Positions 29,207-34,618 of a DNA stretch of 34,618 nt are shown here, piece by piece. The DNA comes from a virus: IMG/VR virus record IMGVR_UViG_3300025000_000278, positions 1-34,618 of that record; one strand, given 5' to 3'. Numbering within the stretch: the first letter of the stretch is position 1; each line of letters begins with the position of its first letter. Both the position numbers and the translations under genes were made by a program. The notes below the pieces were generated by a model. The model saw only the letters and a program-made list of their open reading frames with translations, was not told the origin of the DNA and did not search any database.

Positions 29207-30046
29207 ATGAACAGATCCGAAATGACAAACCAACTGGATGAATTCCTCATCGAACTGAAGTATCAGGAGAAGTCGGATCGGACACTGGCCAAGTATCGAA
29301 ACAATATCAAGGGGTTCATTGAATTCATCCAGCACGAAAAGGACATCTCGAAAGACGATGTTCTTTCATTCAAGAGAAAACTCACCTCAGGTGACTACAA
29401 GCCATCCACGATCAACTCCTACATCGTCGCGGTGAATAAGTTCATCCGGTGGTGTGGAGAAGAAAATCTCTCCGTCAAGAAATTGAAGCAGCAGCAGAAA
29501 TCAAGCCTGGAAGATGTGGTGTCACCAAACGAATATAAACGGCTCCTACGCTTTGCAAAACAGTTAGGGTATGAAGACATCTACCTCATCATGAAAATCA
29601 TTGCCTCGTCAGGGATACGCATCAGCGAGCTGGATTACTTCACGGTCGAGAACGTGAAGAAATTCTATATCCATGTGCGCAACAAAGGGAAGGACCGCGA
29701 CATCATCCTGATCCAAGACTTGGCGCGCGAATTGAGAAAGTATTGCCGGGATCGTCATATTGTGACCGGTCGAATATTCCAGTTTCATCAACGCACCGTC
29801 CGAAAGCGTATGAAGAAAGTCGCCGGTGCCGCGAGGGTGAATTTGAATAAAGTTCATCCTCACAGCTTCCGTCATCTTTTCGCCAAGTCCTACATGGAAG
29901 AGTTCAATAATGTACTTGAACTGGCCGACATCCTCGGACATTCCAGTCTAGAAACGACGCGGATTTATACCCGATCGACCAGTGCCGAAAAGCGCAAAAA
30001 GATGGAAGAAATGGGTGAGAAAAAGCCTGAAAAAAGGGGTCGATAA
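29207..30046 (+). CDS. second tyrosine recombinase (XerC/D-like)
   Basis: 279 aa, compact Xer-type layout: SAM-like N-domain (EFLIELKYQEKSDRTLAKYRNNIKGFIEF, ~12-40) and catalytic domain with Arg138 (SGIRISEL), Lys160/162 (RNKGKDRD), His219 and Arg222 (HPHSFRHLF), His245 (LGHSS) and Tyr254 (TRIYTR). All catalytic residues are present. It is unlike the integrase (no arm-binding domain) and lies in the plus-strand early operon just before replication genes, so a role in resolving multimers, inversion or host-site recombination is plausible. Ribosome binding site weak. Confidence 0.85.
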   Translation: MNRSEMTNQLDEFLIELKYQEKSDRTLAKYRNNIKGFIEFIQHEKDISKDDVLSFKRKLTSGDYKPSTINSYIVAVNKFIRWCGEENLSVKKLKQQQKSSLEDVVSPNEYKRLLRFAKQLGYEDIYLIMKIIASSGIRISELDYFTVENVKKFYIHVRNKGKDRDIILIQDLARELRKYCRDRHIVTGRIFQFHQRTVRKRMKKVAGAARVNLNKVHPHSFRHLFAKSYMEEFNNVLELADILGHSSLETTRIYTRSTSAEKRKKMEEMGEKKPEKRGR

Positions 30047-30175
30047 TTGCAAAAAGTATCCCTATCAAAAAAACGTATTAAAAGCCCATGAAATAAGGCT
30101 ATAAACATCGTTTTGACAAGGGCCGATAATATTAAGGTTATCGCTCCACCGAAATAGAGAAAAAAAGGGGTAAAA

Positions 30176-30646
30176 ATGGACGATCAAAACAATCAAAATC
30201 AAGAGCTTCCATCACCAAAAAAGAAGGGTCGAAAGCCGCTTGATGAATCAGAAATAAAGATTAGTGAAGAACGCAGGGTCCAGTTGGTTCAAGAAATGGA
30301 ACGCTATCAATTCCGGTGGAAGGACCTCGCGCAGAAGTGCGAGTTGGATTATTTCATGCTGATGCTTCATAAAAACGGGCGTGCAAGAATCACAGAGAAA
30401 AAATGGCAGCTCCTCCAAGGAGCGCTTGACTTCATGATTGCAGAGGCGACGGTCCAGAAATATGTCTTGGAAATGCTCGAGCGTAACGGATGTACAGTCA
30501 TCCAAAAACATCGAATCCTTGGTCAAGAAAAGGAGTATATCAAGCATCTGGAGATTCTTGGGTACAAATGCAGAATTGTGGATGTGAGTCGGTTGGATCG
30601 ATGCTATAAAATCGTCCTGGAGAGGAAATTGATCAATGGCCGCTGA
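30176..30646 (+). CDS. hypothetical DNA-binding-like protein, 156 aa
   Basis: Basic N-terminal tail (PSPKKKGRKPLD), then a helical unit RFRWKDLAQKCELDYFMLMLHKNGRARITEKKWQLLQGA that resembles a repressor-type helix-turn-helix, then an alpha/beta C-terminal part. AAAAGGGG ribosome binding site. TTGACA at 30113-30118 upstream hints at a promoter, but no convincing -10 follows. Overlaps the replisome gene by 11 bases. Confidence 0.6.
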   Translation: MDDQNNQNQELPSPKKKGRKPLDESEIKISEERRVQLVQEMERYQFRWKDLAQKCELDYFMLMLHKNGRARITEKKWQLLQGALDFMIAEATVQKYVLEMLERNGCTVIQKHRILGQEKEYIKHLEILGYKCRIVDVSRLDRCYKIVLERKLINGR

Positions 30647-31403
30647 AGTCAAATGGATCAAGATCGTCACGAACATTTTCGATGATGAGAAGATCAAGTA
30701 TATCGAAACCTTGCCGAATGGCGACGAGACCATCGTCATTTGGTTCAGAATCCTGTGTCTGGCTGGAAAGTCGAATTCAAACGGGTTGTTGATGATGACG
30801 GATCGGATCGCTTATACCGACGAAATGTTGGCCAGCATCTTCAACCGGGATACGAAGTCCGTCCAGTTGGCATTGAACATTTTCAAGGAGTTGGGAATGA
30901 TCGAGATGATCGATAACAAGATATATCTAACCAACTGGGAGAAACATCAGAACACGGACCAATTGGAAAAAATCCGTGAGAGTACCCGGCGCAGAGTGGC
31001 AAGTTATCGACAGAAACAAATCGAAGGTAACGCAGTGGGTAACGTTACATGTAACGTTACAGACACGTTACACGTAACGCCATGTAACGCAACAGAATTA
31101 GATTTAGATTTAGAAGAAGAAAGAGATAAAGAAAAAGATCTTTCTTCTACCGCGCGAGAGAAAAATGAGCTTGAAGTCTTCGAAGTCATCGAGCAAGAAT
31201 TCAAACGACCTCTCTCATCCAACGAGATCGATAAGATCACTTACTGGCTTGAGAAGGTGGGTGATGCCTATTTCATACACGCATTGAGGGAGTCCGTGAT
31301 GTACCAAAAAGTGAGCATCGCTTACATCGACCGCGTCTTATTGAACTGGACCAGTAAAGGATTCACATTGGATCAACTCAATGAAGGCATTCAGTCCCAG
31401 TAA
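30636..31403 (+). CDS. DnaD-like phage replisome organiser
   Basis: 255 aa. The N-terminal winged-helix domain (VKWIKIVTNIFDDEKIKYIETLPNGDETIVIWFRIL, residues ~5-110) is the phage replisome-organiser type. A Thr/Asn then Glu-rich linker (~128-172) follows, then a DnaD-type C-domain (EVIEQEFKRPLSSNEIDKITYWLEK, with VSIAYIDRVLLNW near the end). It would bind the origin and help load the host helicase. The linker-coding DNA contains the GTAACG iterons, so the origin is inside the gene. Confidence 0.88.
   Translation: MAAEVKWIKIVTNIFDDEKIKYIETLPNGDETIVIWFRILCLAGKSNSNGLLMMTDRIAYTDEMLASIFNRDTKSVQLALNIFKELGMIEMIDNKIYLTNWEKHQNTDQLEKIRESTRRRVASYRQKQIEGNAVGNVTCNVTDTLHVTPCNATELDLDLEEERDKEKDLSSTAREKNELEVFEVIEQEFKRPLSSNEIDKITYWLEKVGDAYFIHALRESVMYQKVSIAYIDRVLLNWTSKGFTLDQLNEGIQSQ
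31027..31130. repeat. candidate replication origin: GTAACG iterons and AT-rich stretch
   Basis: Eight GTAACG/CGTTAC hexamers in 63 bp: plus strand at 31027, 31039, 31051, 31074 and 31084; minus strand at 31043, 31055 and 31066. Two form the palindrome GTAACGTTAC with 12-bp spacing. An A-rich purine stretch (31091-31130) follows and could be the unwinding element. Comparable to iterons inside lambda O. Confidence 0.75.
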
Positions 31404-31419
31404 GGGACATGGAGGGAAA

Positions 31420-31902
31420 ATGACGTTAACACTCAAAGAACAGGCACTGGCGAAAATGCTTGTCGAAATGAACCAGCCGCATGATGAAACCATCGATGAA
31501 GTTCATAATTTCCTATGTGAACAAGAGGATGATGAATTGTTCGTCGGGATACTCATTGAAGGAAAGACAATCCAAGATGCGATGAATTACCTTGTGGCTG
31601 AGGCGAAAAAGAACCATCGCTTCAGAATCAGTGATTCAGAAGGCTTTAAGATCATCAAACAGTATTTTCTTGGTTCTGAAACGAAAGTCGCTTCCGTCGG
31701 CAAAGTTAGCAGCCGACCGGTCCAGACCTCACAAGCCGAAAGAGAGAAGCAAGTAAGTAAGTCCATCAAACCCAGCGTGAAGAAAAAGACGGACACGGGT
31801 TCGAACCTATCAATCTTCGACTTCATGGATGAGATTCCAACTGAATTGGAAGGGGACAATGACGAAGATGAAGAAGATGAAACCGACGAAGTTGACGACT
31901 GA
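31420..31902 (+). CDS. PcfK-like protein
   Basis: 160 aa. The N-terminal helical domain (LTLKEQALAKMLVEMNQPHDETIDEVHNFLCEQEDDELFVGILIEGKTIQDAMNYL region) fits PcfK of pheromone-responsive plasmids. The middle is basic and disordered; the end is strongly acidic (EGDNDEDEEDETDEVDD). I chose ATG 31420 (GGAGGG 4 bases upstream). Its 3' end overlaps PcfJ, the same pairing as on plasmids. Biochemical role unknown. Confidence 0.75.
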   Translation: MTLTLKEQALAKMLVEMNQPHDETIDEVHNFLCEQEDDELFVGILIEGKTIQDAMNYLVAEAKKNHRFRISDSEGFKIIKQYFLGSETKVASVGKVSSRPVQTSQAEREKQVSKSIKPSVKKKTDTGSNLSIFDFMDEIPTELEGDNDEDEEDETDEVDD

Positions 31903-33409
31903 AGAAGTCATCATCGAGATTCCTGATATCCCTCAACTGGCGCGTATCGGTTATGACGAGATGCCGCACTATCTCTTTCGGAAAGATGGATTCTACTATT
32001 GCGGTCACTGTGGACATCGATTTGGGAAGGCGATCCTGAGCGCATCACCGGATCAGTGCCCGATGTGTCAAACCCCCTACGTGTTGAAACAGATCACCAA
32101 GCGGACGAACTATCGCAACTTGGAAACACATATGTTCGCCAGAGTCTTGCAGAAATATGAGGGACGGATCGTAAAGCGTGACTACATGATTCGCCACTAT
32201 GTGTCGGATATGAAGGAAATGGTTAGCATCGACGAAGTCGAGCGAGAGACCATCTACAAAGGTCAGTGCTACCAGCATCGGAAGCACCCGATCCGAGGGG
32301 ACGAACCGTACTTCAACAAGTACACGCGACGATCTGGAACGTGGGATGAAGGAAACTTCAGACTCAGTGATTATGAATTCCGGATGAAGAAAAGCTTTGA
32401 GTTTTTCCCGGAGTCGCTCGAAGCGTTCCTCTCGGATACGGATCTTAGATACTCTGGTGTGGGTTCCTTCACAGAAAAGAAGCATGGGAAGAATTTGAGC
32501 TGGTACGCGATGCGATACATGCGGGAAGCAACCAACTATCCTTGGGTCGAGTATCTCTACAAACTCGGGATGACAAATCTCTATGAGGAAGTGATCAGTT
32601 TCTCAACGGACCATCGCTACGTTCGCCCAGAAAGCCTTCGCCGGTATTCGAAATTCATTCGCGAGAACAATGCTTCGACCAGGCATCTGATCGTCTATCG
32701 CACTTTTGAGAAACTTGGGGTGAAACTCACCTTCGAAGAAGTGGATATGGTAGGAGTAAGAGACAATGCGTTGAAAATCATCGCGATGAATAAAATCACA
32801 GGAATGAGTCACTCGAAGATCATCCGATATGTCCAAGATGAAGTGAAGCAGGAGATTGGATGTGGAGCGAGTCGTCATCTCGATTATGTGCGATTGAATC
32901 ACTATATCGACTACATCGAGATGATGGTCAAGATCGGGCTCAAACCGGATACTACGATTCTGGCTTTTCCAAAGGATCTCAATAAGGCACATGACGATGC
33001 GGTAGGGAAGTTCAATGCATTGAAAGCGGAGTTGGAGACAAATGCGTATAAAGAAATCTACGAGAAGATTCGTAAGCTTGAATTCAAACATCAGGAGTTA
33101 AGGATTGTCGCACCGAGAAGCATCTCAGAGATTCATGAAGAGGGGAGGGCGTTGAATCATTGCGTCGGCAGTTACTCGCAACGTGTGTTGGATGGGGCGA
33201 CGGTCATTCTATTCATCCGAAAGTCAGAATCACCAAACACTTCGTTCTATACGATGGAATACAAGAACAAAAAGATAGTCCAGGTCAAAGGGCGGGATAA
33301 CAAACAAATGAGTGATGAGATAGCGATGTTCGTGGGTGAATGGGAAAAGTGGTTGAACAAGAAGAAGAAAGCGACGGTGGTTCGACTTGAACAGTGCGCC
33401 GCAGTCTAG
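31859..33409 (+). CDS. PcfJ-like protein
   Basis: 516 aa. N-terminal zinc-ribbon (CGHCGHRF ... CPMCQTPY, about residues 50-80) and the C-terminal PcfJ core: EEGRALNHCVGSYSQRVLDGATVILFIRKSE, then NTSFYTMEYKNKKIVQVKGRDNKQ. The conserved Asn-His-Cys-Val-Gly suggests an enzymatic or metal-binding centre. Found beside replication genes in plasmids and phages. Start among ATG 31859, 31868 or 31877; GGAAGGGG lies just before 31859. It overlaps PcfK by 44 bases. Confidence 0.78.
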   Translation: MTKMKKMKPTKLTTEEVIIEIPDIPQLARIGYDEMPHYLFRKDGFYYCGHCGHRFGKAILSASPDQCPMCQTPYVLKQITKRTNYRNLETHMFARVLQKYEGRIVKRDYMIRHYVSDMKEMVSIDEVERETIYKGQCYQHRKHPIRGDEPYFNKYTRRSGTWDEGNFRLSDYEFRMKKSFEFFPESLEAFLSDTDLRYSGVGSFTEKKHGKNLSWYAMRYMREATNYPWVEYLYKLGMTNLYEEVISFSTDHRYVRPESLRRYSKFIRENNASTRHLIVYRTFEKLGVKLTFEEVDMVGVRDNALKIIAMNKITGMSHSKIIRYVQDEVKQEIGCGASRHLDYVRLNHYIDYIEMMVKIGLKPDTTILAFPKDLNKAHDDAVGKFNALKAELETNAYKEIYEKIRKLEFKHQELRIVAPRSISEIHEEGRALNHCVGSYSQRVLDGATVILFIRKSESPNTSFYTMEYKNKKIVQVKGRDNKQMSDEIAMFVGEWEKWLNKKKKATVVRLEQCAAV

Positions 33410-33686
33410 TGCGAAGTTACTTCAAATTCTTCAAGAAGAGTTTCCGCGAATCTCTTGGACTCAAACCGTGTTGTTTGGTTCGGAATGCATCATGGGAGCG
33501 ATCAAACGCACAAGAGTATATATAAAAAATCAAAAGAATTTCACCTTCGGAATCGACGTGGAGCATAAGGGGATGAAGTGGTCGCAACGAGTCAATTCAT
33601 TCGAGCAACTGAAGAATGAAATCACATACTACTCTCGACTTGCGGATCCGGAAGTTGTCAAAGAGATACAGACTTCGTTGTTTTAG
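33387..33686 (+). CDS. hypothetical protein, 99 aa
   Basis: TTG start (no ATG/GTG nearby) overlapping the PcfJ end by 23 bases. Alpha/beta: helix KLLQILQEEFP, strands TQTVLFGSECIMGAIKRTRVYI and KNFTFGIDVEH, ending with a helix. Not recognised. Start uncertain. Confidence 0.55.
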   Translation: MNSAPQSSAKLLQILQEEFPRISWTQTVLFGSECIMGAIKRTRVYIKNQKNFTFGIDVEHKGMKWSQRVNSFEQLKNEITYYSRLADPEVVKEIQTSLF

Positions 33687-33706
33687 ACAGAGGGGAGGCT
33701 ACCAAA

Positions 33707-34120
33707 ATCAAAGAACGGGACGTCAAGATCGCTCTCGAGAATTATGACTACTACATTACGGAAATCTGTGAATTGTCCAAGAAAATGGAAGAATTGGAGG
33801 CTAAATCGACGAAAGTTGGCTCAAGTGTCGCAAAATTACCGCAAAACCCGATGGATCACGGACATCGGATCATCCTGAACATGGAAGCGAAGGAACGTGT
33901 TCAGAAGGAAATTGATTATTACCAAAGGAGTGTCGATATCGTTCAACAGTTGCTTGGGTACTCATCCGAAAGTGAAAGAAAAATACTGATTGAACGCTTC
34001 TTCAAAAAAACATCGATTGAACAAATATGTGCTGATCTAGGTCTCGCTAGGACTACAATGTTTGAGCGAACCGAAGGTATAATCAAGAGATTCGTATTGT
34101 GGTCTGAAAATCCGGACTAG
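33707..34120 (+). CDS. sigma-fold late regulator (ArpU/DUF1492-like), possible AUC start
   Basis: About 137 aa. The N-terminal half is coiled coil (DVKIALENYDYYITEICELSKKMEELEAKS). The C-terminal half is sigma region 4-like: LLGYSSESERKILIERFFKKTSIEQICADLGLARTTMFERTEGIIKRF, as in ArpU/RinA-type activators of late genes. No ATG/GTG/TTG gives a full N-terminus; GAGGGGAGG (33690-33698) stands 8 bases before an in-frame ATC at 33707, while the first standard start is TTG 33773. It lies just before the late promoter and terminator, fitting a late-gene activator. Confidence 0.7.
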   Translation: MKERDVKIALENYDYYITEICELSKKMEELEAKSTKVGSSVAKLPQNPMDHGHRIILNMEAKERVQKEIDYYQRSVDIVQQLLGYSSESERKILIERFFKKTSIEQICADLGLARTTMFERTEGIIKRFVLWSENPD

Positions 34121-34135
34121 TACGGAGAAAAAATG

Positions 34136-34144
34136 TGCTATTAT
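34136..34144 (+). promoter_or_regulatory. candidate late promoter
   Basis: TGCTATTAT, an extended -10, with no good -35 (expected at 34116-34121), as for promoters that need an activator. It would start near 34151 and run into the terminator at 34199-34223 before HNH and terS. Confidence 0.5.
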
Positions 34145-34198
34145 GTTATGGGGTAAAGGTGTAGATAAATCCCAAACAAGATTATTAAAAACTAACCG

Positions 34199-34223
34199 AA
34201 AGACGGCAATCACCGTCTTTTTT
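34199..34223 (+). terminator. terminator between late promoter and HNH gene
   Basis: AAAGACGG / CCGTCTTT stem, loop CAATCA, run of T. It ends the early/replication transcript and any RNA from the candidate late promoter unless it is read through. Confidence 0.85.
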
Positions 34224-34239
34224 GCGTAATTGGAGGCAA

Positions 34240-34575
34240 ATGAGAACACTCGAGGAACTAGTGGCCATCATTACCGTGGATCCGATCAAGTTTTACAAGA
34301 CTAGAGAATGGCGAGATAAACGGGAAGAAATCATGGGTAGGGATCATGGTGAATGCCAGCGATGTGCCGGAAGATGGAAGAGTGATTTCCCAATCAAGAA
34401 TATACGGTTGAGTAAGGCGAAATATGTGCATCATATTCAACCCTTAATTGAAGCGCCTTATCTTTGCCTTGAGAACGACAACCTCGTTAGCTTATGTTTC
34501 TCTTGCCACGAGACGGTTGAGAGACGAGGATTCAGTAAAGAAAAGAAGATTCCGCTCACGATTGAGCGATGGTGA
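34240..34575 (+). CDS. HNH endonuclease of the packaging module
   Basis: 111 aa. FYKTREWRDKREEIMGRDHGECQRCAGR, then YVHHIQPLIEAPYLCLENDNLVSLCFSCHE: zinc-binding Cys pairs and the HHI...N...H signature. HNH proteins beside the small terminase (HK97 gp74 type) are needed for terminase cutting at cos. GGAGG 4 bases before ATG 34240. Confidence 0.9.
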   Translation: MRTLEELVAIITVDPIKFYKTREWRDKREEIMGRDHGECQRCAGRWKSDFPIKNIRLSKAKYVHHIQPLIEAPYLCLENDNLVSLCFSCHETVERRGFSKEKKIPLTIERW

Positions 34576-34603
34576 CACCCCGGGTCAAATCCAGGGTGTT
34601 TTT
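34575..34603 (+). terminator. terminator after HNH gene
   Basis: ACACCC-C-GG / CC-A-GGGTGT stem with one mismatch, loop GTCAAAT, then TTTT. The remaining bases to the window end, joined to bases 1-51, form a short HNH-terS gap that contains CGCG-TTTT-CGCG and AGTTG/CAACT inverted repeats and is the likely cos region. Confidence 0.8.
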
Positions 34604-34618
34604 CCTTTCAGTTGGGAA

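Noticed and set aside
1-34618. UGA read as tryptophan (mycoplasma-type code)
   Set aside because: Tryptophans are encoded by TGG and many well-supported genes end in TGA at the expected place, including the ATGA overlaps.

Overview
The window reads as a complete, or nearly complete, temperate siphophage genome with an HK97-type head and a host in the Bacillota (low-GC Gram-positives). Reasons: Firmicutes-type AAGGAGG ribosome binding sites throughout, a phi13-type major tail protein, Dit/Tal baseplate genes, an NlpC/P60 lysin (so the host has peptidoglycan), a DnaD-type replisome organiser and a PcfK/PcfJ pair. UGA is used as a stop, so the code is standard. The first bases lie just upstream of the small terminase gene and the last bases just downstream of an HNH nuclease gene. 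That is the place where cos lies in related phages, and attP is intact in the interior, so this looks like a virion or circularised genome rather than an integrated prophage with host flanks.

Layout. 1-7.6 kb: packaging and head (TerS, TerL, portal, ClpP-like protease, capsid), connectors, major tail protein and tail assembly chaperones with a -1 frameshift site. 7.6-16.5 kb: tape measure, Dit, Tal and several baseplate or fibre proteins, one built from twelve near-exact 20-residue repeats. 16.5-18.2 kb: lysis (holin, a tiny overlapping ORF, NlpC/P60 lysin, second membrane protein), closed by a strong terminator. 18.2-21.9 kb: an AT-rich accessory region with its own promoters and terminators. 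It holds a predicted type III toxin-antitoxin locus (pseudoknot RNA plus ToxN-like protein), a membrane-anchored HNH nuclease, a candidate type I toxin-antitoxin locus and a family of tiny ORFs starting MILA. 21.7-24.3 kb: attP (3' end of a tRNA-Gly-like sequence between two copies of a 20-bp arm-type repeat), integrase and LexA-like repressor on the minus strand, divergent from a Cro-like gene with palindromic operators.

24.3-29.2 kb: early genes, many small: tiny membrane peptides, an antirepressor, an ASCH-domain protein and two minus-strand genes inserted in the plus-strand run. 29.2-34.6 kb: a second complete tyrosine recombinase, a replication module (DnaD-like organiser with GTAACG iterons inside its gene, PcfK, PcfJ), a late-regulator-like sigma-fold protein, a promoter plus terminator that may gate late transcription, and the HNH gene that leads back to the terminase.

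The strongest candidates for undescribed biology are the pseudoknot RNA/toxin locus at 18.2-19.0 kb, the membrane-anchored HNH protein, the convergent small-RNA/peptide locus near 21 kb, the 20-residue-repeat baseplate protein and the second recombinase next to the replication genes. All assignments come from reading the sequence; no database search was run.
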